DNA from: Rossellomorea pakistanensis
Lineage (GTDB): Bacteria; Bacillota; Bacilli; Bacillales; Bacillaceae_B
Length of the DNA: 64,000 nucleotides
Assembly (NCBI RefSeq): GCF_016908495.1
Contig: NZ_JAFBDZ010000003.1
Coordinates: forward strand, 434,001 to 498,000
Direction of reading: 5' to 3'
Every line of letters starts with the position of its first letter. The first letter of the stretch is position 1. The notes under the pieces are model-generated. The model was given only the letters and a program-made list of their open reading frames with translations. It ran no database searches and was not told the DNA's origin. Below, piece by piece: positions 55,029 through 63,439 of the stretch. The position numbers and the translations under genes are program-made.

Positions 55029-55688
55029 ATGGTGAAAATTGCTCCCTCCATTTTATCAGCAGACTTTGCTCATTTAGCAAGAGATATACAAGAAGTAGTA
55101 GACGGTGGAGCAGACTACATTCATGTAGATATCATGGACGGTCATTTTGTTCCGAATATTACAATGGGTCCAATGATTGTCGAAGCTATTCGTCCAGTGA
55201 CAGAATTACCTTTAGACGTTCATTTAATGATTAAAAATCCTGAGCAATATGTTGAAGTATTTGCAAAATCAGGTGCGGATATCATTACCGTGCACGTAGA
55301 AACATGCCCGCACTTACATCGTACAATTCAGCAAATTAAAGCTCTTGGAGTAAAAGCAGGCGTCGTTCTTAACCCTGCTACACCAGCTGAAATGGTAAGA
55401 CCAATATTAGAAGAGCTTGATATGGTGTTGCTTATGACAGTTAACCCAGGCTTTGGCGGTCAATCCTTCATAGAAAATGTCCTGCCAAAGATTGAAACAA
55501 TTAGGGAATGGGCGAATACGGTTAATCCCTCCTTGGAAATCGAAGTAGATGGAGGCATTAATCCAGAGAACGCTCAAAAATGTGCAAAATCAGGTGCAGA
55601 TGTCTTTGTTGCAGGTTCGGCTATTTATAATCATAAAGATCGAAAACAAGCCATTCTAGAGATTAGAAATGCAGCACTAAATTCATAG
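55029..55688 (+). CDS. rpe: Ribulose-phosphate 3-epimerase
   Basis: This pentose-phosphate-pathway enzyme interconverts ribulose 5-phosphate and xylulose 5-phosphate. The 219-residue TIM barrel has APSILSADF, HVDIMDGHFVPN, VNPGFGGQ and VDGGI motifs carrying the metal and catalytic residues. ATG 55029 follows GAGGT at 55015-55019. The frame is open back through the end of rsgA, which is rejected. Confidence 0.96.
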   Translation: MVKIAPSILSADFAHLARDIQEVVDGGADYIHVDIMDGHFVPNITMGPMIVEAIRPVTELPLDVHLMIKNPEQYVEVFAKSGADIITVHVETCPHLHRTIQQIKALGVKAGVVLNPATPAEMVRPILEELDMVLLMTVNPGFGGQSFIENVLPKIETIREWANTVNPSLEIEVDGGINPENAQKCAKSGADVFVAGSAIYNHKDRKQAILEIRNAALNS

Positions 55689-55694
55689 CCCTAT

Positions 55695-55762
55695 AGAGAG
55701 TTGATGAAAAGCAAGGATGTAATTTATATTCTTGATTTTGCATCAACTCTCTTCTGTTTTTC
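55695..55762 (+). terminator. Terminator after rpe
   Basis: A 12-base stem (55695-55706 with 55741-55752), with further pairing inside the long loop, is followed by TCTGTTTTT. Confidence 0.8.
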
Positions 55763-55831
55763 TCAGATGATGTACTTATAATGTTTAACTTTGATACACT
55801 TAAAGAAACTAACGAAAATTAAGGTGATAGC

Positions 55832-56479
55832 ATGATTATACATATACTAGCAGGTGGACCTGAAAAAAATATCCCTTCATTAAGGCCTTACGATCAAAAA
55901 GATGTATCTTGGGTAGGGGTAGATCACGGAGTTTACAGACTTGTCAATCAGGGAATTATTCCAATTGCTGCCTTTGGCGATTTTGATTCAGTTACGAAAA
56001 AAGAATGGGAGGATATTCGAGGTCATGTTTTAGAAATTAATCAATTTAAACCTGAAAAAGATGAAACAGACATGGAGTTGGCCTTTAATTGGGCAGTTGC
56101 CCAAAATCCATCCACGATTCGGCTTTTCGGTGCAACAGGAGGAAGGCTTGATCATTTTATGGCAAATGTTCAATTACTTTTGCGAAAGGAAAGTTTGCAC
56201 CCCTCTCTAAAAATTGAGATTATCGATACAAATAACATTATTCATATCGCTTCATATGGTGAATATACAGTGGAAAAATTAAATGATAAAAAGTTTATTT
56301 CATTTATTCCCCTCACAGCAGATGTTGAAAACTTAACATTAAAGGGATTTAAATATCCATTAACGAATAGGAATATTCCTCTCGGTTCTACACTATGTAT
56401 TAGTAATGAACTTATTCAATCTCAAGGTACTTTTTCGTTCACGAATGGCATATTAATGGTGATAAGAAGTCAAGATTAG
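55832..56479 (+). CDS. thiN: Thiamine pyrophosphokinase
   Basis: This enzyme converts thiamine to thiamine diphosphate in one step. The 215-residue product has GDFDS (AAFGDFDSVT), KDETDMELAF and GATGGRLDH motifs of the TPK catalytic domain, and a C-terminal thiamine-binding beta domain. No thiamine riboswitch is visible upstream. Confidence 0.95.
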   Translation: MIIHILAGGPEKNIPSLRPYDQKDVSWVGVDHGVYRLVNQGIIPIAAFGDFDSVTKKEWEDIRGHVLEINQFKPEKDETDMELAFNWAVAQNPSTIRLFGATGGRLDHFMANVQLLLRKESLHPSLKIEIIDTNNIIHIASYGEYTVEKLNDKKFISFIPLTADVENLTLKGFKYPLTNRNIPLGSTLCISNELIQSQGTFSFTNGILMVIRSQD

Positions 56480-56580
56480 AATCTAAATTGAATTGAAAAG
56501 TAACGTACTTATTATATTCGTTTGAATAGACTGTTTATTATTCAGACGAAGGTTTCAGATCCATTGGGGAGGGACAATAA

Positions 56581-56661
56581 ATGAGATTTTATACGATTAA
56601 GCTACCGAAATTCCTTGGAGGACTTGTAAGAGCAATGTTAGGAACGTTTAAAAAAGAATAG
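56581..56661 (+). CDS. spoVM: Spore morphogenesis peptide SpoVM
   Basis: This 26-residue amphipathic peptide marks the convex forespore membrane and recruits SpoIVA for coat assembly. The sequence differs from B. subtilis SpoVM by only a few conservative changes and keeps the core FYTIKLPKFLGG with Pro9, then VRAMLG. GGGGAGGGA at 56566-56574 precedes the ATG. It lies between thiN and rpmB as in B. subtilis. Confidence 0.96.
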   Translation: MRFYTIKLPKFLGGLVRAMLGTFKKE

Positions 56662-56673
56662 GGATTTACTGTT

Positions 56674-56704
56674 AGCACCCTTTAAGAAGAGGGTGCTTTT
56701 GTTT
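56674..56704 (+). terminator. Terminator after spoVM
   Basis: AGCACCCT (56674-56681) pairs with AGGGTGCT (56690-56697), followed by TTTGTTT. Confidence 0.85.
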
Positions 56705-56718
56705 AGAGTTGAAAAAAT

Positions 56719-56755
56719 AAAAAAGGAGCTGACCATTAAGGCCAGCTCTTTTTTA
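56719..56755 (-). terminator. Terminator of rpmB (bidirectional)
   Basis: AAAAAAGGAGCTG (from 56719) pairs with CAGCTC-TTTTTT to 56754 with one mismatch near the loop. The A-rich arm gives a U-run on the minus strand, the end of rpmB, and the T-rich arm one on the plus strand. Confidence 0.8.
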
Positions 56756-56762
56756 TGGTAAA

Positions 56763-56951
56763 TTAAACTCGTTCAACTTTACCAGATTTTAGTGCTCTTG
56801 CAGATACCCAAACACGTTTAGGTTTTCCATCTACTAGAATGCGAACTTTTTGTAGGTTAGCGCCCCAAGTACGCTTGTTAGCGTTCATTGCGTGGGAGCG
56901 AGAGTTACCTGAACGTGCTTTACGGCCAGTTACTACGCATTTCTTTGGCAT
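56763..56951 (-). CDS. rpmB: 50S ribosomal protein L28
   Basis: This 62-residue large-subunit ribosomal protein has [32 protein letters not shown] and [13 protein letters not shown], all standard for L28. The zinc-binding four-cysteine set is absent (one Cys), so it is the C-minus type. The start is the complement of 56949-56951 with a GGAGGG site; the open frame upstream of it is not conserved. It is opposite in strand to its neighbours. Confidence 0.96.
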   Translation of the reverse strand: MPKKCVVTGRKARSGNSRSHAMNANKRTWGANLQKVRILVDGKPKRVWVSARALKSGKVERV

Positions 56952-57557
56952 ATGGTATTCCCTCCTCACTAAAGAGACTGAAATTATTTTCAGTTTCACA
57001 TTTCACATAGTCATAAAAGATACTTTAATAATTTATCACACAACCCTATATAATGCAATACTACAATTAAAACCTTTCAAGAAAAATTACTTGACATTCA
57101 AAAGAAACCATCTAGTCCTATGGAGAATTTTCATTGATGCTCTTTGAGATTTGGGAAATAGGGCAACTTCATTTATTCCGTACAATTAAATGAATTGGCT
57201 ATAGAATTGTCTTTATGATCGAGAAATTGCGAAGATTCACTACTAGAGTATGAACCTAGTGCAAGTTTTATAAAGCTAGTTGGCAGATTTATGTATCGCT
57301 ATCAAACCTCCCTAAGGAGATATGCACTAGAGCAAGTTATTTTAAATAATAAAATTCTAATAATAGTCACATATTATCCCAACCTCAGTCTCGACGTCTT
57401 TTTATACAAATTATGGCTATAATGTTAATGAGAATGCCCTAAAATTTCCGCTTATTATCAGTTCTATAAGCTTGTAAAACTCTGTTTAGCTTTTAATAGT
57501 AAACACTTTATAGTAAAATGTTTTTAGCCAAGCATGTATATGAAGGGGGAACAATCC
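56952..57557. other. 600-base AT-rich gap between rpmB and yloU
   Basis: This gap must hold the divergent promoters of rpmB (-) and yloU (+). On the minus strand TTGCAT-N17-TAAATT (complement of about 57027-57055) is a weak candidate for rpmB. I see no conserved ORF, RNA family or repeat; a 102-codon frame across the left part lacks a ribosome site and family resemblance. Confidence 0.4.
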
Positions 57558-57920
57558 ATGTCCATTGAACTAAAAACGAAGTACGGGCAAATTGATATAA
57601 CAAATGATGTTATTGCAACAATTGCAGGAGGAGCAGCTATAGACTGCTATGGAATTGTTGGGATGGCTTCAAAAAGTCAAATTAAAGACGGTTTAACCGA
57701 TATTTTACGTAAAGAAAATTTTACTCGTGGTGTAATCGTACGCCAAGAGGAAGATTCCGTTCATATTGATATGTTCATTATTGTGAGTTATGGTACGAAG
57801 ATCTCCGAGATTGCTCATAATGTTCAATCCAAAGTGAAATATACCCTTAATAAAACCGTCGGCTTGGCGGTCGATTCAGTAAATATTTTTGTGCAAGGAG
57901 TTCGTGTAACGAACCCGTAG
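57558..57920 (+). CDS. yloU: Asp23/YloU-family protein
   Basis: This 120-residue Asp23-family (DUF322) protein has family segments YGQIDITNDVIATIAGGAA and HNVQSKVKYTLN and ends with VRVTNP. GGGGGAACA precedes ATG 57558. It is always next to the fatty acid kinase gene fakA (yloV) in bacilli, which suggests a link to lipid or envelope physiology; its direct activity is not known. Confidence 0.92.
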   Translation: MSIELKTKYGQIDITNDVIATIAGGAAIDCYGIVGMASKSQIKDGLTDILRKENFTRGVIVRQEEDSVHIDMFIIVSYGTKISEIAHNVQSKVKYTLNKTVGLAVDSVNIFVQGVRVTNP

Positions 57921-57935
57921 TGAGGAGGAAGATTT

Positions 57936-59618
57936 GTGTCGATTACATCTTTGGAAGGAAAACGTTTTGCAGAAATGGTCATACAAGGTGCCAACAATTT
58001 ATCAGCAAATGCGAAAATGGTTGACGCTTTAAACGTTTTTCCTGTTCCTGATGGTGATACTGGAACAAACATGAACCTATCGATGACTTCTGGTGCTAAG
58101 GAAGTTCAAAATAATGTCCAGGAACATATAGGAAAAGTGGCGAGTGCGTTATCTAAGGGATTATTAATGGGTGCCCGGGGCAACTCAGGTGTTATTTTGT
58201 CTCAGTTGTTTCGAGGTTTTGGTAAATATGTTGAGCATAAATCATCGTTATCATGTGAAGATTTCGCTTTGGGGTTAGAGCACGGTGTTGAAACTGCCTA
58301 TAAAGCTGTAATGAAACCTGTTGAAGGTACAATATTGACAGTTGCAAAAGATTCAGCTCAAAAAGCTGTTACTGTCGCTAAGACAGAAAAAGACTTCATC
58401 CGTTTAATGGAGGAAGTCGTAAAAGAAGCAAGGGATTCTCTAAATCGCACTCCAGATCTACTTCCAGTTTTAAAAGAAGTAGGTGTTGTCGATAGTGGTG
58501 GTCAAGGTCTACTTCATGTATATGAAGGGTTCTTGGCAGAATTGAAGGGCGAGCAACTTACAGATCCTTCCACACTGCCTTCAATGAATGAACTAGTAAG
58601 TGCAGAGCATCATAAAAATGCTCAAAGCTTTATGAACACTGCTGATATCGTTTTTGGTTATTGTACTGAATTTATGGTGAAATTTGAAGAACAAAAACTA
58701 TCAGAACATCCATTTTCAGAAGAACAGTTCCGTAACGACTTAAGCGAGTATGGTGACTCACTTCTTGTCATAAGTGACGATGAATTAGTAAAAGTACATA
58801 TCCATTCAGAACAACCAGGCACTGTGCTTTCTTATGGTCAAAAGTATGGAAGCCTGATTAATATGAAAATAGAAAATATGCGTGAACAACATAGCAGTAT
58901 TTTAGAAGGAACCCAGCATCAATTAACAGCAGATACACGTAAAACAAACCGTAAGGAAAAGCAAGAATTTGGTATTGTTACAGTGTCAATGGGGGAAGGG
59001 ATTGCTGAACTCTTTAAGAGTATCGGTGCAACGGTCGTTATTGAAGGTGGACAAACCATGAACCCAAGTACAGAAGACATTGTAAAAGCTGTGGAAGAAG
59101 TGAATGCTGATAAAGTATTAATTCTTCCTAATAATAAAAATATTATAATGGCTGCAGAACAAGCAGCAGAAGTGATGGCAGGGGATGTGCAGGTTGTTCC
59201 AACGAAATCAGTCCCTCAAGGAATGGCGGCTCTACTAGCCTTTAATCCTACAGCATCTATTACAGAGAATAAACAAGGGATGTCAGAGGCATTAGGCTAC
59301 GTGAAGACAGGTCAAATCACATATGCCGTTCGAGATACCATTATTGATGGTGTAACAATCGCAAAAGATGACTTTATGGGTATAGCTGATGGGAAAATTA
59401 TCACTTCTCATCAACATCAAGTTGAAGCATCCAAGCAATTACTTGATGCAATGGTAGATAATGACACAGAAATTTTAACCATTCTATATGGAGAAGATGC
59501 AACAACTGAAGAGGTTGAGGCAATCACCTCATATGTTAACGATCAATTTGAGGACGTAGAAGTTGAGGTCCATAATGGGAAACAACCATTATATTCTTTT
59601 ATTTTTTCAATAGAATAA
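57936..59618 (+). CDS. fakA: Fatty acid kinase catalytic subunit FakA (YloV)
   Basis: This kinase phosphorylates fatty acids held by FakB (DegV-type) carriers. The 560-residue product has an N-terminal DhaL ATP-binding domain (NVFPVPDGDTGTNM, about residues 30-43, then GARGNSGVILSQ), a middle domain and a C-terminal DegV-like domain (from about 340). GTG 57936 follows GAGGAGGAAG. The nearby FapR regulon fits a lipid role. Confidence 0.93.
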   Translation: MSITSLEGKRFAEMVIQGANNLSANAKMVDALNVFPVPDGDTGTNMNLSMTSGAKEVQNNVQEHIGKVASALSKGLLMGARGNSGVILSQLFRGFGKYVEHKSSLSCEDFALGLEHGVETAYKAVMKPVEGTILTVAKDSAQKAVTVAKTEKDFIRLMEEVVKEARDSLNRTPDLLPVLKEVGVVDSGGQGLLHVYEGFLAELKGEQLTDPSTLPSMNELVSAEHHKNAQSFMNTADIVFGYCTEFMVKFEEQKLSEHPFSEEQFRNDLSEYGDSLLVISDDELVKVHIHSEQPGTVLSYGQKYGSLINMKIENMREQHSSILEGTQHQLTADTRKTNRKEKQEFGIVTVSMGEGIAELFKSIGATVVIEGGQTMNPSTEDIVKAVEEVNADKVLILPNNKNIIMAAEQAAEVMAGDVQVVPTKSVPQGMAALLAFNPTASITENKQGMSEALGYVKTGQITYAVRDTIIDGVTIAKDDFMGIADGKIITSHQHQVEASKQLLDAMVDNDTEILTILYGEDATTEEVEAITSYVNDQFEDVEVEVHNGKQPLYSFIFSIE

Positions 59619-59626
59619 TTTACAAT

Positions 59627-59654
59627 GAAATAGAAGGGGAATCCCTTCTATTTC
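59627..59654 (+). other. Perfect hairpin after fakA without T-run
   Basis: A 12-base perfect stem (59627-59638 with 59643-59654) has a four-base loop. No T run follows, so it is more likely an mRNA-stabilising or processing hairpin than an intrinsic terminator. Confidence 0.5.
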
Positions 59655-59707
59655 GTCTGTAAAAGCAAATTGCTATCTAAGATAGAGGAAGAAAAGGGGA
59701 ATCAGTA

Positions 59708-60370
59708 ATGAAGTATAAAAGTGTATTTGACATTATAGGACCTGTCATGATCGGTCCCTCAAGTTCACATACAGCTGGTGCAGCTAGAATAGGAAGAGTT
59801 GCAAGAGATTTATTTCGTCGGGAACCAAAATGGGCGACGATATCCTTTTATGGTTCATTTGCGAAGACTTATAAAGGCCATGGAACAGATGTAGCGATTG
59901 TAGGCGGATTACTTGATTTTGATACGTATGATGAGAGAATTAAAGAGTCGCTCACTTTAGCCAAGAAAAATGGGATGAAAGTTCGCTTTATTGAAGAGGA
60001 TGCGATTACTGATCACCCAAATACGGCAAAGGTAAAGATTGGTGATGATGAAGGAGAGCTTGAATTAGTTGGAATTTCTATTGGTGGGGGGAAAATTGAA
60101 ATCATTGAACTAAATGGATTTCAATTAAAATTATCTGGTCATCATCCTGCATTATTAGTTGTTCATGACGATAAATTTGGAGCCATTGCGTCGGTATCAA
60201 ATATATTGGCCAAGCATGCAATCAATATCGGACATATGGATGTTTCCAGAAAAGATGTTGGAAAAATGGCATTAATGACAATTGAAGTAGATCAAACTAT
60301 TGATGAAAATGTAATTCAGGAACTAACTGCACTTCCAAATATTACTCAGGTTACGAGGATAGCAGAATAG
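59708..60370 (+). CDS. sdaAB: L-serine dehydratase, beta subunit
   Basis: This is one subunit of the iron-sulfur L-serine dehydratase that deaminates serine to pyruvate. The 220-residue product has the SDH beta domain (DIIGPVMIGPSSSHTAGA) and a C-terminal ACT domain (about residues 148-218). The alpha subunit follows 49 bases downstream. Confidence 0.95.
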   Translation: MKYKSVFDIIGPVMIGPSSSHTAGAARIGRVARDLFRREPKWATISFYGSFAKTYKGHGTDVAIVGGLLDFDTYDERIKESLTLAKKNGMKVRFIEEDAITDHPNTAKVKIGDDEGELELVGISIGGGKIEIIELNGFQLKLSGHHPALLVVHDDKFGAIASVSNILAKHAINIGHMDVSRKDVGKMALMTIEVDQTIDENVIQELTALPNITQVTRIAE

Positions 60371-60419
60371 AACTTATGTTATAAATGGTAACGTTTTCAT
60401 TTTCATTGGAGGGATATAG

Positions 60420-61307
60420 ATGTTTCGAAATGTAGCAGAACTTATTGAATTGGCTGAAAGTCAAAATAAAAAGATTTCAGATATTATGATTGAACAAGAA
60501 ATGGAATTTACGAAAAAAACAAGAGAACAAGTCGTTTCACAAATGGAGAAAAACTTAGAAGTAATGGAAGAGGCAATCGAAAAAGGGATCCGAGGGGTGA
60601 AATCCCATTCAGGATTAACGGGTGGTGATGCCGTTCTATTGCAGAAGTACATTGAAAAAGGAAATTTCCTTTCTGGGCAAACGCTGTTAGATGCTGTAAG
60701 CAAAGCTGTTGCTACTAATGAGGTCAACGCTGCTATGGGAACGATTTGTGCAACTCCAACAGCTGGGTCTGCCGGAGTTGTGCCAGGTACATTATTTGCT
60801 GTAAAAGATAAGCTGAATCCAACAAGGGAAGAAATGGTTCGATACCTTTTCACTTCAGGAGCATTTGGGTTTGTCGTTGCAAATAATGCCTCGATTTCAG
60901 GTGCGGCAGGTGGCTGTCAAGCTGAAGTCGGTTCTGCAAGTGGAATGGCAGCTGCAGCGATTGTTGAAATGGCAGGCGGTACACCAAGTCAATGTGCAGA
61001 GGCAATGGCGATAACGCTTAAAAACATGCTAGGTCTTGTCTGTGATCCAGTAGCTGGCTTAGTGGAAGTACCATGTGTAAAACGTAACGCAATGGGTGCG
61101 GCAAATGCAATGGTAGCAGCAGATATGGCTCTTGCTGGGATTACGAGTAGAATTCCGTGTGATGAAGTAATTGATGCTATGTTCAAAATTGGTCAAACAA
61201 TGCCGGTTGCATTAAGGGAAACGGCTCAAGGTGGATTAGCAGCAACTCCAACAGGAAGAGAACTAGAAGCAAAAATATTTGGAGTTTCTTTAGATAAACG
61301 TGACTAG
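60420..61307 (+). CDS. sdaAA: L-serine dehydratase, alpha subunit
   Basis: This is the catalytic subunit with the [4Fe-4S] cluster. The 295-residue product contains SHSGLTGGDAVLL, PTAGSAGVVPG and the cluster-cysteine region spanning GGCQAEVGSASGMAA to LGLVCDPVAGLVEVPC. GGAGGGA precedes the ATG. It overlaps recG by 8 bases. Confidence 0.95.
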   Translation: MFRNVAELIELAESQNKKISDIMIEQEMEFTKKTREQVVSQMEKNLEVMEEAIEKGIRGVKSHSGLTGGDAVLLQKYIEKGNFLSGQTLLDAVSKAVATNEVNAAMGTICATPTAGSAGVVPGTLFAVKDKLNPTREEMVRYLFTSGAFGFVVANNASISGAAGGCQAEVGSASGMAAAAIVEMAGGTPSQCAEAMAITLKNMLGLVCDPVAGLVEVPCVKRNAMGAANAMVAADMALAGITSRIPCDEVIDAMFKIGQTMPVALRETAQGGLAATPTGRELEAKIFGVSLDKRD

Positions 61308-63348
61308 CCTATTAAGAAATAATGTACAAGAATTGAAGGGGATTGGGGAAGAAACAGCGATTCAGTTAGGAGAAATGGGGATTTATACAATAAACGACTT
61401 AATGGAATATATCCCCTACCGTTATGATGATAACCGATTAAGAGATTTGGCAGAAGTTGAACACGATGAAAGAGTTACTGTTGAAGGGAAAGTCCATTCA
61501 GAACCCGCTCTCATGTATTATGGAAGAAAAAAATCACGTGTTACCTTTCGATTATTAGTAGGGAGGTACCTTGTTCAGGTCATTTTTTTTAATCAACCAT
61601 ATATAAAAAAGCAGATGAACTTACAAGATATCGTGACCATTACAGGGAAATGGGATAAAAATAGACAAACTATTACAGCACAAAAATTTTTAAAAGGTCC
61701 GCAGCAAATGAGCAGTGATTTTGATCCTGTTTATTCATTAAAAGGGTCGATCACCAATCATACGCTTAGGAAATTCATTCGTAATGCCTTTCAACTACAC
61801 CAATCAAAAATTGTTGAGATTCTACCAAGTAACCTAAGGGAACAATACAAGCTGATAGATCGTGGACAAGCTCTATATCACTTGCATTTCCCTGACACAG
61901 TAGATGATATGAAGCAGGCTAGAAGAAGGTTTGTATACGAAGAGTTTTTATTATTTCAATTGAAAATGCAAGCTCTACGTAAATTTGAAAGAGAGCACTC
62001 AAAGGGAATATCACAGAAGTATGATTTAGAAAAAGTAAAGGCATTCATTTCAAAGCTTCCCTTTCCACTAACAGCTGCTCAAAAAAGAGTTGTTAATGAA
62101 ATTTCAGCAGATATGCTATCACCTTATCGAATGAACAGGCTTCTTCAAGGTGATGTTGGTTCAGGAAAAACGGTTGTTGCTGCCATCAGTTTATTTTCAT
62201 CTGTTACCGCTGGATATCAAGGTGCGCTGATGGTCCCTACTGAGATTCTTGCAGAGCAACATGCAGAATCCTTGAGTGAATTATTAGAACCAACTGGATT
62301 AAGGACAGCATTATTAACTAGTTCGGTAAAAGGAAAGAAAAGAAAAGCGATTCTTGAAAGGTTAGAAACAGGAGAAATCGATATTTTAATTGGCACTCAT
62401 GCATTAATTCAAGAAGAAGTGAACTTTCTCAATCTAGGACTTGTCATTACAGATGAGCAGCATCGGTTCGGAGTTCAGCAGCGTAGGGTGTTGAGGGAAA
62501 AAGGGGAAAGCCCAGATGTTCTCTTCATGACAGCAACACCAATTCCTCGAACGCTTGCCATAACAGTCTTTGGTGAAATGGATGTCTCTATAATTGATGA
62601 GATGCCTGCTGGAAGAAAGTCGATTGAGACTTATTGGGCTAAGCAAGACATGCTTGAGCGTGTTCTTTCATTCATGGAAAAGGAATTAGCAAAAGGAAGA
62701 CAAGCGTATATTATCTGCCCTCTGATCGAGGAATCTGATAAATTGGACGTACAAAATGCTATTGATGTTCATAGTCAATTCACCCACTTTTTTCAAGATC
62801 GGTATTCTGTCGGCTTGATGCATGGAAGGCTCCATCCTGATGAAAAAGAAACCGTGATGAAAGCATTTAGTCAAAATGAATTGCAGGTTTTGGTGTCCAC
62901 GACTGTTGTCGAGGTTGGGGTAAATGTTCCAAATGCAACCTTAATGATTATTTATGATGCAGAAAGGTTTGGATTATCACAACTTCATCAATTGAGAGGG
63001 CGAGTCGGAAGAGGGAGTGAGCAATCTTATTGCATTTTACTAGCTGATCCTAAAACAGATGTGGGAAAAGAACGAATGAGTATTATGACAGAAACGAATG
63101 ATGGATTTGTATTAAGTGAGAAAGATTTAGAATTACGTGGACCAGGTGATTTCTTTGGTAAGAAACAAAGTGGACTCCCAGACTTTAAGGTAGCAGATAT
63201 GATTCATGATTACCGGGCACTTGAGGTTGCGAGAGACGATGCTGCACAGTTGATCAATAGTAAGGATTTTTGGAAAGATGCAGAATACCAAACCTTAAGA
63301 AACTATTTAGAATCAACTGGTGTAATGCAAGGTGAAAAACTAGATTAA
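61300..63348 (+). CDS. recG: ATP-dependent DNA helicase RecG
   Basis: This branch-migration helicase reverses stalled forks and resolves junctions. The 682-residue product has an N-terminal wedge/OB domain (about 60-150), Walker A GDVGSGKT, DEQH box, FMTATPIPRTLAI, and the C-terminal helicase motif QLRGRVGRG followed by the RecG TRG-type segment. Its length equals that of B. subtilis RecG. GTG 61300 lies inside sdaAA with only a distant GGAG, so translation probably depends on coupling. Confidence 0.96.
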   Translation: MTSLLRNNVQELKGIGEETAIQLGEMGIYTINDLMEYIPYRYDDNRLRDLAEVEHDERVTVEGKVHSEPALMYYGRKKSRVTFRLLVGRYLVQVIFFNQPYIKKQMNLQDIVTITGKWDKNRQTITAQKFLKGPQQMSSDFDPVYSLKGSITNHTLRKFIRNAFQLHQSKIVEILPSNLREQYKLIDRGQALYHLHFPDTVDDMKQARRRFVYEEFLLFQLKMQALRKFEREHSKGISQKYDLEKVKAFISKLPFPLTAAQKRVVNEISADMLSPYRMNRLLQGDVGSGKTVVAAISLFSSVTAGYQGALMVPTEILAEQHAESLSELLEPTGLRTALLTSSVKGKKRKAILERLETGEIDILIGTHALIQEEVNFLNLGLVITDEQHRFGVQQRRVLREKGESPDVLFMTATPIPRTLAITVFGEMDVSIIDEMPAGRKSIETYWAKQDMLERVLSFMEKELAKGRQAYIICPLIEESDKLDVQNAIDVHSQFTHFFQDRYSVGLMHGRLHPDEKETVMKAFSQNELQVLVSTTVVEVGVNVPNATLMIIYDAERFGLSQLHQLRGRVGRGSEQSYCILLADPKTDVGKERMSIMTETNDGFVLSEKDLELRGPGDFFGKKQSGLPDFKVADMIHDYRALEVARDDAAQLINSKDFWKDAEYQTLRNYLESTGVMQGEKLD

Positions 63349-63385
63349 AGCAGATTGTGAGAATCATCTTGCAATCTGCTTTTTT
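63347..63385 (+). terminator. Terminator after recG
   Basis: AAAGCAGATTG (63347-63357) pairs with CAATCTGCTTT (63372-63382), followed by TTT. It isolates recG from the lipid operon. Confidence 0.9.
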
Positions 63386-63401
63386 AAATTATATACTACT
63401 A

Positions 63402-63418
63402 TTAGTACCTAGTACTAG
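63402..63418 (+). promoter_or_regulatory. FapR operator
   Basis: The inverted repeat TTAGTACCTAGTACTAG matches the FapR box seen before fatty-acid and phospholipid genes in bacilli. It lies 22 bases before the fapR start, implying autoregulation; malonyl-CoA is the known inducer in the family. Confidence 0.9.
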
Positions 63419-63439
63419 TAGTGGAGGGTGTATAATTAT

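Noticed and set aside
56839..57147. 102-codon ORF antisense to rpmB and across its upstream gap
   Set aside because: It is mostly the reverse of rpmB plus AT-rich spacer, with no ribosome site and no recognisable protein.
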